Notes: generated from the sequence alone by a model not told the origin. Shown: positions 36,994-46,288, numbered from the stretch's first letter. The stretch: 64,000 nt of DNA from Phenylobacterium sp. (GCA_020401865.1 JADCAS010000008.1:1-64000), one strand, 5' to 3'. Program-made: numbers and translations.

Positions 36994-38037
36994 ATGACCC
37001 ACACCGCCCACCGCTTCTCCGTCGCCCCGATGATGGACTGGACGGACCGTCACTGCCGGTCCTTCCACCGGGTGCTGACGCGGCGCGCCCTCCTCTATTC
37101 CGAGATGGTGACCAGCGCCGCCGTGCTGCATGGCGACCGCCAGCGGCTGCTGGGTTTCGATGCGGCCGAGCACCCCGTTGCCCTTCAGCTGGGGGGCAGT
37201 GATCCGGGCGAGCTGGCGGCGGCGGCGCGGATCGGCGAAGCCTTTGGCTATCGCGAGATCAACCTGAACGTCGGCTGTCCCTCCGATAGGGTGCAGTCGG
37301 GCCGGTTCGGCGCCTGCCTGATGCTGGAGCCGGCCCTGGTGGCCGACTGTATGGCCGCCATTCGGCAGGCGGTTTCAGTCCCGGCGACGGTGAAGTGCCG
37401 GATCGGGGTGGATGACCAGGACCCGGAGTCCAGCCTCTTTTCCCTGGTGGGCGCCTGCGCGGCGGCGGGGGTGGAGACCTTCATCGTCCATGCGCGCAAG
37501 GCGATCCTGAAGGGCCTGTCGCCCAAGGAGAACCGGGACATCCCGCCCCTGAACTATGATCTGGTCCGGCGGCTGAAGCGGGAGCGACCCGGTCTGACCA
37601 TCGTGCTGAACGGCGGGATCGGCGGGCTCGATGCGGCGGAGGCCCTGCTGGCCGACTTCGACGGCGTCATGCTGGGCCGCGCCGCCTATCACGACCCCGG
37701 CCTGCTTGGAGCGGTGGACGCCCGGATCTTCGGCGAGGCCGCCATCGTTACGCCGGAAGCCGCAGTGGAAGCCTACCTGCCCTACGTGGAGGCGCGGCTT
37801 TCCGAGGGCGTTTCCCTGGCCGCCATGACCCGCCACATGCTGGGCCTGTTCCAGGGCCGGCGCGGGGCGCGGGCCTGGCGGCGCATCCTGACGGTGGAGT
37901 CCGTCCGGCCCGGGGCGGGGGCGGAAGTCATCCTCCGCGCCCTTTCGGAAGTGGCCGGATCAGGGGTGGAGGCGCAGGGTCTCGGGCGTGGCCTCGAAGC
38001 CGGAGAGCCTGCGCAGGTAACTCATGCCCAGCAGTGA
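36994..38037 (+). CDS. dusA: tRNA-dihydrouridine(20/20a) synthase DusA
   Basis: 347 residues, FMN-dependent reduction of U20/U20a in tRNA. TIM-barrel motifs: FSVAPMMDWTDRHCR, VALQLGGSDP, EINLNVGCPSDRVQSGRFGA (catalytic Cys95), VKCRIGVDD, FIVHARKAILKGLSPKENR and VLNGGI. The PSDRVQSGRFGACLM form is specific to DusA. Its last 78 bp overlap the convergent retropepsin gene. Confidence 0.97.
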   Translation: MTHTAHRFSVAPMMDWTDRHCRSFHRVLTRRALLYSEMVTSAAVLHGDRQRLLGFDAAEHPVALQLGGSDPGELAAAARIGEAFGYREINLNVGCPSDRVQSGRFGACLMLEPALVADCMAAIRQAVSVPATVKCRIGVDDQDPESSLFSLVGACAAAGVETFIVHARKAILKGLSPKENRDIPPLNYDLVRRLKRERPGLTIVLNGGIGGLDAAEALLADFDGVMLGRAAYHDPGLLGAVDARIFGEAAIVTPEAAVEAYLPYVEARLSEGVSLAAMTRHMLGLFQGRRGARAWRRILTVESVRPGAGAEVILRALSEVAGSGVEAQGLGRGLEAGEPAQVTHAQQ

Positions 38038-38451
38038 GGCGTCGGTGTCCCGGTCCAGGACCAGGGCGTCGACATTGTGCACCACGGCGCCGTCCACCGC
38101 CACGGAGGCCAGGGTGATCCGGGCCGCCCGCGCCTCGCCGGCGGCGGTCGCCACCTTGAGGCCGTAGTTCAGCGCGTCGGGGTTGAGGCCCACCCGCCGG
38201 GCGTCGGCGGCGGTGAGGGAGACCATGGTGGCGCCTGTGTCGACCAGCAGGCGGACAGTCTGGCCATTGACCTGGGCCTGCGCCCAATAGTGACCGTCCT
38301 TGCCCATCGCCACGGCGGCGGGGCCGAGCGCTGGAGCGGGCGAGAGGGTGGCCGCCGTCGCACGCACGGCCGGAGAAAGCATCAGAGCGGCCTGGCCGAC
38401 GGCGACCGCAGCCACTGCGGCGGCAAGGGCGATCGTGGCCTTCCTGAGCAT
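37960..38451 (-). CDS. Retropepsin-like aspartic protease, TIGR02281 type
   Basis: 163 residues. An N-terminal hydrophobic anchor or signal (ATIALAAAVAAVAVGQAAL), then a single-lobed retropepsin domain with VRLLVDTGATMVSLTAADA (catalytic Asp71) and ASLLGMSYLRRLSGFE near the end. Expected to dimerise at the periplasmic face. Substrate unknown. The start is 71 bp downstream of a DUF1289 gene's stop on the same strand, a pairing I believe is common in Alphaproteobacteria. Its 3' end overlaps dusA. Confidence 0.92.
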   Translation of the reverse strand: MLRKATIALAAAVAAVAVGQAALMLSPAVRATAATLSPAPALGPAAVAMGKDGHYWAQAQVNGQTVRLLVDTGATMVSLTAADARRVGLNPDALNYGLKVATAAGEARAARITLASVAVDGAVVHNVDALVLDRDTDASLLGMSYLRRLSGFEATPETLRLHP

Positions 38452-38522
38452 TTCCGGGTCGTCTCCCGCTTCGGTGAACGAGAGCCTAGGCCAACAGGGT
38501 TAGCCGGAAGTGAACGTCACGC

Positions 38523-38741
38523 TCAGGAGAACATGGCCAGCTTCTCGGGCCGGATCAGACTGCGGCGGGAGGGCAGTTCGGCCATCACGGCGTCGCGCGC
38601 CTCAGGCGACATCTTCGACCAGCCGGCGACCTCGTTGAGGCGCCGGTAGCAACCCATGCAGAGGCCGCTCTCGCCGTCGACGATGCAGGCCTTGATGCAG
38701 GGGGTGCGCATGGACGGCGCGGGACGGTCCTCTGTGCTCAT
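38523..38741 (-). CDS. DUF1289 family protein
   Basis: 72 residues with the diagnostic pattern TPCIKACIVDGESGLCMGCYRRLNE (four Cys, a likely metal or Fe-S knuckle) followed by WSKMSPEARDAVMAELPSRR. Function unknown; a metal-binding role is inferred from the cysteines. The ATG at 38741 gives the usual length. Probably cotranscribed with the aspartic protease. Confidence 0.92.
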   Translation of the reverse strand: MSTEDRPAPSMRTPCIKACIVDGESGLCMGCYRRLNEVAGWSKMSPEARDAVMAELPSRRSLIRPEKLAMFS

Positions 38742-39008
38742 CGCTGTCCGCCGCCTCCGCCTGCCGGGAAACCTATTCTGCTCCGGGACGCGACTGCGCG
38801 ACAAGACCTGATGCGGTTCCCGGAGCTTGCCCGGAACGCAAACCTGGGGTCGGAGGCGCGCCGCATCGACAAGGGGCGCATCGTCCTCTCCCTTAACCTT
38901 AAGCTCCCCTCAGCCTGTGGCTCCGCAGCGCTTTTCAAGCGGCGGTCCTTCACCTATGTGGAGCGGCGGAACGGCGCGTATGTCCGCGCCAGACGCCGGA
39001 GCTTTTTC

Positions 39009-40211
39009 ATGAACCTGGATTTCTCCCCTGAAGATAACGCCTTCCGCCAGGAAGTCCGCACCTTCATCGCCGAAAACTATCCCAAGGCGCTGCGCGAGAA
39101 ACAGGAACGCGACGAACCCCTGAGCAAGGAAGACCACCTTTCCTGGCACCGGATTCTGGCCAAGAAGGGCTGGGCGGTCCCCTCCTGGCCGGTGGAGCTG
39201 GGCGGCACGGGCTGGACGCCCACCCAGAAGTACATCTGGTCCGAGGAGCAGGCCCGGGCCGATACCATCGGCATCCTGCCCTTTGGCGTCTCCATGCTGG
39301 CGCCGGTGCTCTACAACTTTGGCACCGAGGAGCAGAAGCAGCGCTTCCTCCCGGGCATCCGCGAGGGCCTCGTCTGGTGGTGCCAGGGCTATTCCGAGCC
39401 GGGTTCGGGTTCCGACCTCGCCAGCCTGAAAACCCGCGCCGAGCGCGTCACCGGGGACGATGGCAAGGAGTACTACATCGTTAACGGCCAGAAGACCTGG
39501 ACCACCCTTGGCCAGCACGCTGACTGGGGCTTTTTCCTGGTCCGCACGGATCCCAACGCCAAGCCTCAGGCGGGCATCTCTTTCCTGCTCATCGACATGA
39601 AGAGCCCGGGCATTTCCGTCCGCCGCATCACGACCCTCGAGGGTGGCCATGAGGTCAACGATGTCTTCCTCGACAATGTGAAGGTGCCGGTCGAGAACCG
39701 CGTCTTCCACGAGAACCAGGGCTGGACCTGCGCCAAGGCCCTCCTGGCCCACGAGCGTTCCGGCATCGCCGGCGTCGCCCGGTCCAAGCGCGGACTGGAG
39801 CGCCTGCGCCAGATGGCCTCCACCGAGCTGTCCGACGCCGGCGGCGCCCTGATCCAGGACCCCTTCTTCCGCCGCAAGGTGGCCGAACTGGAGATCGACC
39901 TGACGGCGCTGGAGTTCACAGAACTCCGGACCCTGGCGGGCGAGTCCAGCGGCAAGGGCCCGGGGCCGGAAAGCTCTATCCTCAAGATCAAGGGCACCGA
40001 GATCCAGCAGCGCCTGCAGGAACTGGCCCTGGAGGCCGCGGGCCATTACGGCGCGCCCTTCCTGGGCGAGGCGGGCCACAACTCCGGCATCGGGCCCCGG
40101 CATTCGCTTGGCCTGGCCGGCGACTACTTCAACGGCCGCAAGACCTCGATCTATGGCGGCTCCAACGAGATCCAGCGCAACATCATCTCCAAGATGGTGC
40201 TGGGCCTCTAA
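39009..40211 (+). CDS. Acyl-CoA dehydrogenase (large-subunit type)
   Basis: 400 residues: MNLDFSPEDNAFRQEVRTFI, the flavin-binding QGYSEPGSGSDLASLKTRAE, TTLEGGHEVNDVFLDNVKVP, and the C-terminal KTSIYGGSNEIQRNIISKMV. Desaturates acyl-CoA using FAD and ETF. It is followed 49 bp later by a second acyl-CoA dehydrogenase; such pairs often form heterodimers acting on steroid side chains or branched acids. The longer upstream frame is not conserved-looking. Confidence 0.95.
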   Translation: MNLDFSPEDNAFRQEVRTFIAENYPKALREKQERDEPLSKEDHLSWHRILAKKGWAVPSWPVELGGTGWTPTQKYIWSEEQARADTIGILPFGVSMLAPVLYNFGTEEQKQRFLPGIREGLVWWCQGYSEPGSGSDLASLKTRAERVTGDDGKEYYIVNGQKTWTTLGQHADWGFFLVRTDPNAKPQAGISFLLIDMKSPGISVRRITTLEGGHEVNDVFLDNVKVPVENRVFHENQGWTCAKALLAHERSGIAGVARSKRGLERLRQMASTELSDAGGALIQDPFFRRKVAELEIDLTALEFTELRTLAGESSGKGPGPESSILKIKGTEIQQRLQELALEAAGHYGAPFLGEAGHNSGIGPRHSLGLAGDYFNGRKTSIYGGSNEIQRNIISKMVLGL

Positions 40212-40260
40212 AGACCCCTAGGGACACTCAGGAGGGGCTGCGGCCCCGGGCGGGACACAC

Positions 40261-41406
40261 ATGGATTTCAGCTTCACAGAAGAACAGTCGATGCTGCGCG
40301 ACACGGTCGCGAGCTATCTGGCCGACAACTACGGTTTCGACCAGCGCCGGGCGGCCCTGGGGCGAGAGCCCTTCTGGCGGCCGGACGTCTGGAGCGCCTT
40401 CGCCGACGAGCTCGGCATTCTCGGCGCGGCCTTCCCCGAGGCCCTCGGCGGCCTGGGCGGCGGCTACACCGAGAACATGGTCGTGATGGAAGAGCTGGGT
40501 AAGTCCCTGGTGGTCGAGCCCTACCTCAGCACCGTGGTCATCGGCGGCGGTTTCCTGAAGCACGGCGCCCCCGCCGGGGCGGAGGAGATGATCGGCCAGA
40601 TCATCGCCGGCAAGGCCATCTTCGCCTTCGCCTATGCCGAGCCGCAGGGCCGCTACAATGTCCGTGACCTGAAGACGACCGCCCGCAAGGACGGCGCGGG
40701 CTATGTCCTCAACGGGCACAAGGCCGTGGTCGTCGGCGCGCCTTACGCCACCCACCTGGTGGTCACCGCCCGCACCGGCGGCGGCCAGCGTGACGCGGGC
40801 GGGATCTCTGTCTTCATCGTGCCGAAGTCGGCCAAGGGGGTGACCACCCGCGACTATCCGACGGTGGATGGGTTCCGCGCCTCGGAGGTCTACTTCGAGA
40901 ACGTCGTCCTGGGCGCCGAAGCCCGGATCGGCGGCGAGGGCGAGGCCCTTCCCCTGGTCGAGAAGGTCATGGACGAGGCCATCGCGGCCACCTGCGCCGA
41001 GGCCTGCGGCGTCCTGCGCCGCCTGCAGGAAGGCACGGTGGAATACACCAAGCAGCGCAAGCAGTTCGGCGTGCCGATCTCCTCCTTCCAGGTGCTGCAG
41101 CATCGCATGGTCGACATGTTCATTCAGCTCGAGCAGTCGATCTCGATGACCTACATGGCCACCATCCGCCTGTCTGACAGCGACGCCGAGCGGGCCAAGG
41201 CCGCCTCGGCCGCCAAGGTACAGATCGGCAAGGCCTGCAAGTTCGTCGGGCAGAACGCCGTCCAGCTGCACGGCGGCATGGGCGTGACCGACGAGATGGC
41301 CATCGGCCACTACTTCAAGCGCGCGACCATGATCGAGGGCCTGTTCGGCTCCACCGACCATCACCTGGCGCGCTACGAGACCCTGTCGCTCGGCGCGGCG
41401 GCCTGA
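40261..41406 (+). CDS. Acyl-CoA dehydrogenase (partner subunit)
   Basis: 381 residues: MDFSFTEEQSMLRDTVASYL, AFPEALGGLGGGYTENMVVM, YAEPQGRYNVRDLKTTARKD, VQLHGGMGVTDEMAIGHYFK. The flavin-contact segment differs from the canonical 'TEPxxGSD' form, as in the non-catalytic or partner subunits of paired dehydrogenases. Same operon as the upstream dehydrogenase. Its last 70 bp are duplicated at 42843 downstream of an AT-rich insert. Confidence 0.93.
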   Translation: MDFSFTEEQSMLRDTVASYLADNYGFDQRRAALGREPFWRPDVWSAFADELGILGAAFPEALGGLGGGYTENMVVMEELGKSLVVEPYLSTVVIGGGFLKHGAPAGAEEMIGQIIAGKAIFAFAYAEPQGRYNVRDLKTTARKDGAGYVLNGHKAVVVGAPYATHLVVTARTGGGQRDAGGISVFIVPKSAKGVTTRDYPTVDGFRASEVYFENVVLGAEARIGGEGEALPLVEKVMDEAIAATCAEACGVLRRLQEGTVEYTKQRKQFGVPISSFQVLQHRMVDMFIQLEQSISMTYMATIRLSDSDAERAKAASAAKVQIGKACKFVGQNAVQLHGGMGVTDEMAIGHYFKRATMIEGLFGSTDHHLARYETLSLGAAA

Positions 41407-41435
41407 AGCTCGGCCGCCAGGCGCGCGCGCTCGGC
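41335..41435. repeat. Left 101-bp direct repeat around an AT-rich insert
   Basis: From GAGGGCCTGTTCGGCTCC through the acyl-CoA dehydrogenase stop into the tail CGCGCGCGCTCGGC. It matches 42843-42943 with about seven differences and no gaps. The part after the stop codes, on the minus strand, for the C-terminus of the gamma carbonic anhydrase, so the repeat spans an old convergent gene junction. Confidence 0.88.
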
Positions 41436-41618
41436 TAAGCCGAAGATCGCGCCTGCATGGCACTTCACAAAGTCGGACAATCGGGTGCCGCCCGTCGGTT
41501 CAGAGTGCGCCTACCCTTTGGTGCGCATCAAAGGGCCCCAAAGATAGGATTCTTCGGGATCTATCAGCAAAGTTCCCGCTACGATGGTTCTGAAATCTCA
41601 ATGGGTACTGACGAAGGT

Positions 41619-42566
41619 TTAGCGTCCATTGGGTTTGCGAGCTTTGCCTAACCCTGTGATCGGAGGGCGCAATTTGTACTTGATAATGTAGTATATCTTC
41701 TGCGCTCGTCGCCAGCTCCGGATAGCGAAACGCCCCCCGACCCATTTTCTGGGTATCAATTCTTCTTCTCGTTCCAGGTGGGCGATCATGGCGTCGGTCC
41801 TCCGGCGGGATGGCCGCATCGCAGTTATCTCCAGCATAAATCGTATGGAAAAATTCCTTGAATTTACCTTAAAAATCTTAAATGCGATCGTTTCTTTAAA
41901 TTGATTGATCTCACCTGCTGCAGATCTATATTTGACAGATATTTCAGTGAAAGCAAAGCTATAATTATCTTGAATCTCTATGGACTCTGCTATTCCTATA
42001 GCGCAAATTCGAGATAAGAAAAAACTCGACAAACTGACTTCAACAATTCCATTAGATGGAATTATAGGAATATGTTCCCATTCTACACGGGAGCCTAAGC
42101 CTCTATACCACTTCATTTTTTCTATAGAACTATTCCAAAGGAAACTCCAATCATTCTTACTGGCACGAATTCTCATAAGTGGGCCAGGATTTTGTGAAAA
42201 ATCCCATTCAATATATTCAGAGATCGGTTTTCCTATGTCAGATCTCTTGAGCTCATGAAATACAACCTCGATGTTCACGTCAGTAGCGGCACCAGGGCCA
42301 TCGTTGCGGATGGAAAATAGAGCTGGCCTTGGGCCACCTTTTCCGATAAATACAATTCCTCTCCGGTTCATTGCTCCTCGAATGTTACGTTTCGGCGCAA
42401 CGAGCTGTAGGAGGGGGCGAGCGGCCTGTAACCGCTCCTCACGCATTTCACGAACCGTTTTCAGAGTTGCCCATGCGGTAACGAAAGTTGCAACAGTGCC
42501 TAACGCGGTGAGGATATTGTAGTAGTCTTCAGCTGCAGCCCATACGTACTCCCACCAAATCATCAT
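41619..42566 (-). CDS. Membrane-anchored protein of unknown function in an AT-rich insert
   Basis: 315 residues. One N-terminal membrane segment (YNILTALGTVATFVTAWATL) is followed by a short charged linker (KTVREMREERLQAARP) and a soluble body with a beta-rich look (RPALFSIRNDGPGAATDVNI, VSLSSFFLSRICAIGIAES) and a basic C-terminus. I know no family. Codon use and base content are clearly AT-richer than the neighbours, so it is probably a recent import. It is alone between the two 101-bp repeats. Confidence 0.7.
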   Translation of the reverse strand: MMIWWEYVWAAAEDYYNILTALGTVATFVTAWATLKTVREMREERLQAARPLLQLVAPKRNIRGAMNRRGIVFIGKGGPRPALFSIRNDGPGAATDVNIEVVFHELKRSDIGKPISEYIEWDFSQNPGPLMRIRASKNDWSFLWNSSIEKMKWYRGLGSRVEWEHIPIIPSNGIVEVSLSSFFLSRICAIGIAESIEIQDNYSFAFTEISVKYRSAAGEINQFKETIAFKIFKVNSRNFSIRFMLEITAMRPSRRRTDAMIAHLEREEELIPRKWVGGRFAIRSWRRAQKIYYIIKYKLRPPITGLGKARKPNGR

Positions 42567-42842
42567 TTACGATTTCTCCAATCCGACGAAAGAAGTAGCG
42601 CTACCCGCGAAGAGCCAAACCTAGCCGGAAACCGGCATTGGTGACCTGACCTTCATCTTTCATCCAGCCACAACGAAAGCCCCAGTGAAATCTGGGCCAT
42701 CGTCGGCTAGAGTCGCAAGCGGACTAAGGGATTTCTGCCTAAATCAAGCTACAGTCGGCTAACGGCGCGCCCCTTCGCCACACTCATTGGCGTCGGCTTC
42801 CGCGCCCCGAACATCGACTTCGTGAATGTCGCCCTGGCCGCC

Positions 42843-42943
42843 GAGGGCCTATTCGGCTCCACCGACCATCACCTGGCGCGTTACGAGGCCCTGTCGCTCG
42901 GCGTGGCGGCCTGAAGCCCGGCCGCCAGGCGTTCGCGCTCGGC
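42843..42943. repeat. Right 101-bp direct repeat around an AT-rich insert
   Basis: Second copy of the dehydrogenase/carbonic anhydrase junction. It holds the last codons of the dehydrogenase (EGLFGSTDHHLARYEALSLG) without the rest of that gene, and the true 3' end of the carbonic anhydrase gene. About 93% identical to the left copy. Bases 42567-42842 before it contain no recognisable gene. Confidence 0.88.
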
Positions 42944-43486
42944 GGCCATTTCGGCGCGGAAGCCCTCGGTGGACCAGAGACGATAGTCCCCGGTCGCGTA
43001 GGCTTCCGCGTTCCGACGGTAGAGGAAGGCGTTCAGCCGGTTGGCCAGGGTGTTGTCCCGGGTGCGGGTCACCGCGCCGGGTGATCCCATGACGATGGAG
43101 GCGGGTGGGATCACCGTCCCCTCCTTCAGGAAGGCGCCCCCGGCCACGATGGACCCGGCGCCGATCTGGCAGCCGTCCATGATCGTGGCGCCGATGCCGA
43201 TCAGGCAGGCCTCGCCGATGTCGCAGCCGTGCAGGGTCACGTGATGGGTGATCGAGCAGTCGGCCCCGACGAAGGTTCCCGTGCCGGCGCCGACGTGGAT
43301 CATGACGAAGTCCTGGATATTGGCCCGCGGGCCGATCACCACCCGGTCGCTCTCGGCCCGCACCACCACGTTGCACCAGACCGAGGCGCCGGGGTGGATC
43401 TCGACATCTCCGAACAGCCGGGCCGAGGGGTCGATCCAGGCCGCGCCCAGGTCCTTCACGTCGGGTCCGAGAAAGGGTCCGGTCAT
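42881..43486 (-). CDS. Gamma-class carbonic anhydrase family protein (hexapeptide repeat)
   Basis: 201 residues, left-handed beta helix. Repeats such as IGPRANIQDFVMIHVGAGTG and VGADCSITHHVTLHGCDIGE give three likely zinc ligands (H64, H81, H86 with the 5-residue spacing of Cam). It may hydrate CO2 or be a PaaY-like thioesterase. ATG 43486 follows GGAGG; the in-frame upstream ATG (MEEKM) overlaps that site and is less likely. Its last codons lie in the right 101-bp repeat. Confidence 0.9.
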   Translation of the reverse strand: MTGPFLGPDVKDLGAAWIDPSARLFGDVEIHPGASVWCNVVVRAESDRVVIGPRANIQDFVMIHVGAGTGTFVGADCSITHHVTLHGCDIGEACLIGIGATIMDGCQIGAGSIVAGGAFLKEGTVIPPASIVMGSPGAVTRTRDNTLANRLNAFLYRRNAEAYATGDYRLWSTEGFRAEMAAERERLAAGLQAATPSDRAS

Positions 43487-43594
43487 CTTCTCCTCCATTT
43501 GCCCCAGCCTCGCGCGGCGGCGGGCGGCTGACAAGTCGCCGCCACGGGGCGGAAAGGCGTTGCCCTGCGCCGCAAAGCGGGCGAAAGCCCCGGC

Positions 43595-44488
43595 ATGACC
43601 CCGCGCGACTTTGGCCTGATGACGCTGGTCTGCCTGATCTGGGCGGCCAACACGATCGTCTCAAAGCTGGTCATCGCCAACCTCCAGGCGCCGCCCATGT
43701 TCTACGCCGCCCTGCGCTTCGCCGTGGTGCTGGCGGTGGTCTGGCCCTGGCTGCGCAACGCTCCACGGCCGCTCTGGCGGATGATCCTGGTCGGCCTGTG
43801 CATGGGGTCCGGGACCTTCGCCCTCGTCTTCTTCGCCCTGAAGACCGCCAGTCCCTCGGCGGTGGCCATTGTCAGCCAGATGGGCGTGCCGGTCACCGCG
43901 GTGCTGTCCTGGTTTCTGCTGGGCGAGAGGCTCGACGCCCGCCGGATCACCGGCACGGCCATGACCCTGGCCGGGGTGGTCCTGGTCATGTGGAATCCCG
44001 ACGGTCTGCACATGTCTGCGGGCCTCCTCTTCGTGGTCGCTTCGGCTGTGATCGGTTCCTTCGGGGCGGTCCTGATGAAACAGATCGAGGGGGTGAAGCC
44101 CCTGCAGTTCCAGGCCTGGGTGGGCCTGAGCTCTGTGATCCCGACCCTTGCCTACACCCTTTCCTTCGAGACGGGGCATGCGACGGTGGCGCTGGCCAAC
44201 CCCTGGGCCCTGGGGGCCGCGGTCCTGTTCTCGGGCCTCGTGGTCTCGGTGCTGGCCCACACCCTCTACTACACCCTGATACAGCGCTATGAGGCGTCCC
44301 TGGTCTCGCCGCTGACCCTGATGACGCCGATCTTCACCATCGCCCTGGGCGTGGTGATCACCGGCGACGTCGTCGATCTGAGGATGGCGCTTGGCGCTGT
44401 GCTCGCCTTGATCGGCGTCCTGGTCACCGCCTTCCGGTTCAACCAGCTGGCGCGCCTGGCCCTCGTCTTCGGGCGCGGACAGGGCTAG
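43595..44488 (+). CDS. EamA/DMT-family transporter
   Basis: 297 residues, ten predicted membrane helices in two EamA repeats (LMTLVCLIWAANTIVSKLVI starts the first, LLFVVASAVIGSFGAVLMKQ the second). Probably exports an amino acid or other metabolite; substrate unknown. Divergent from the carbonic anhydrase and 10 bp upstream of the amidase gene. Confidence 0.92.
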   Translation: MTPRDFGLMTLVCLIWAANTIVSKLVIANLQAPPMFYAALRFAVVLAVVWPWLRNAPRPLWRMILVGLCMGSGTFALVFFALKTASPSAVAIVSQMGVPVTAVLSWFLLGERLDARRITGTAMTLAGVVLVMWNPDGLHMSAGLLFVVASAVIGSFGAVLMKQIEGVKPLQFQAWVGLSSVIPTLAYTLSFETGHATVALANPWALGAAVLFSGLVVSVLAHTLYYTLIQRYEASLVSPLTLMTPIFTIALGVVITGDVVDLRMALGAVLALIGVLVTAFRFNQLARLALVFGRGQG

Positions 44489-44498
44489 CCTCCGGGCC

Positions 44499-45239
44499 AT
44501 GGAACCGACCCTGGACACGATCGACGCCCCGTCGCCGAACTTCGACGCCCGGACGGCCCCGCCGGACATGATCGTCCTGCACTATACGGGCATGACGACG
44601 GGTGAGGCGGCCCTCGCCCGGCTGTGCGATCCCACCCCAGGAGGGCGGGTCAGCGCCCACTACCTGGTCGAGGAAGACGGCCGCGTCTTCCGGCTGGTCG
44701 ACGAGGCGCGCCGGGCCTGGCACGCCGGCGTGGCGTCCTGGAAGGGCGAGAGGGACATCAACGGCCGCTCGATCGGCGTCGAGATCGTCAATCCGGGACA
44801 TGCGCACGGCTATCGCGACTTCCCCGAGCCACAGGTCGCCGCCGTCATCGCTCTGCTGACCGACATCCGAAGCCGCTGGACCATCTCCGACGGCGACATC
44901 GTCGGGCACTCCGACGTGGCCCCCGCCCGCAAGCAGGACCCGGGCGAGCGGTTTCCCTGGAAGCAGCTGGCGCAAGCGGGCCATGGCCTCTGGGTCGAGC
45001 CGCCCCCGGCGCCGGGCGCGCCCCTGGCCGAGGGCGCGGAGGGTGCGGCGGTCTTCGCCTTCCAGGCCGGCCTGACCCGGCTGGGCTATGACTGTGCGCC
45101 GACAGGCGTCTTCGACGCCGCCACCCGCGAAGTGGTTTCCGCCTTCCAGAGGCATTGGGTGCAGAGCCGTTTCGACGGGGTGGCTGACGGCCTCACCCGG
45201 GCCCGGCTGATCGCCCTCCTGCGGCTGTCCGGGGCATGA
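44499..45239 (+). CDS. N-acetylmuramoyl-L-alanine amidase (AmiD/AmpD type) with peptidoglycan-binding domain
   Basis: 246 residues. Amidase_2 domain with zinc ligands H28 (MIVLHYTGM), H137 (IVGHSDVAP) and D147 (RKQDPGERF), and the helper INGRSIGVEIVN. A C-terminal PG_binding_1 domain (VFAFQAGLTRLGYDCAPTGV, TREVVSAFQRHW). No signal peptide, so it probably acts in the cytoplasm recycling cell-wall fragments. The stop overlaps the next gene's ATG (ATGA). Confidence 0.93.
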   Translation: MEPTLDTIDAPSPNFDARTAPPDMIVLHYTGMTTGEAALARLCDPTPGGRVSAHYLVEEDGRVFRLVDEARRAWHAGVASWKGERDINGRSIGVEIVNPGHAHGYRDFPEPQVAAVIALLTDIRSRWTISDGDIVGHSDVAPARKQDPGERFPWKQLAQAGHGLWVEPPPAPGAPLAEGAEGAAVFAFQAGLTRLGYDCAPTGVFDAATREVVSAFQRHWVQSRFDGVADGLTRARLIALLRLSGA

Positions 45240-45769
45240 TCACGGATCCGCCCAGGGCCGAAGGCTTCGAGCTCCGGGCCCTGTCCGAGGTCGACGCCCC
45301 GGACCTTCTGGCGCTGTTCTCCGACCCCGAGGTCTGCGCCTTCATGGACATAGAGCCTCTGCTGGCGGAGGCCGAAGCCCTGGACATCATTGACTGGGCG
45401 GAGGCCCAGGCGGCCCAGGGCCTGGGGGTGCGCTGGGGTATCCGCAGGCCGGGAGAGGGGCGGCTCATCGGCACGGTGGGCTTCAACCGCATCGAGCGCG
45501 GCCGGGGTCGCTGGGGCGAGATCGCCTATGACCTGGCCCGGGACCAATGGGGCAGGGGGGTCATGTCCGCCATCCTGCCCGCCGTCATCGCCCGCGGCTT
45601 CGAGGATTGGGGCCTGATCCGCCTGGAAGCCATGGTGACCGAGGGCAACGAGAGGTCCTGCGCCCTGCTCCGGCGGATGGGTTTCCGCCAGGAGGGCGTC
45701 CTCGCCCGACGGGGGTACTGGAAGGACCAGGCCTGGGACCAACTGGTCTTCGCCCGACTTGCGGATTGA
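45236..45769 (+). CDS. GNAT N-acetyltransferase (RimJ/RimL type)
   Basis: 177 residues: GFELRALSEVDAPDLLALFS, the acetyl-CoA loop YDLARDQWGRGVMSAILPAV, then IRLEAMVTEGNERSCALLRR and MGFRQEGVLARRGYWKDQAW. Complete; target unknown. It overlaps the amidase by four bases, so the two are translationally coupled. The rnpB gene follows 34 bp later. Confidence 0.92.
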   Translation: MITDPPRAEGFELRALSEVDAPDLLALFSDPEVCAFMDIEPLLAEAEALDIIDWAEAQAAQGLGVRWGIRRPGEGRLIGTVGFNRIERGRGRWGEIAYDLARDQWGRGVMSAILPAVIARGFEDWGLIRLEAMVTEGNERSCALLRRMGFRQEGVLARRGYWKDQAWDQLVFARLAD

Positions 45770-45803
45770 CGCCGCCGCCCCGGAGGGCCACTTCTGCGCA
45801 CGG

Positions 45804-46189
<386 letters not shown>

Positions 46190-46288
46190 TCCATCTCTCT
46201 CCGAAACCTCGATTATCAACAGATGTCCCGTCCTCCCTTGGCTTCCGGGGCAGGGTTCTCTGTATGACCTGTGGAACGGTCGTGGAAA

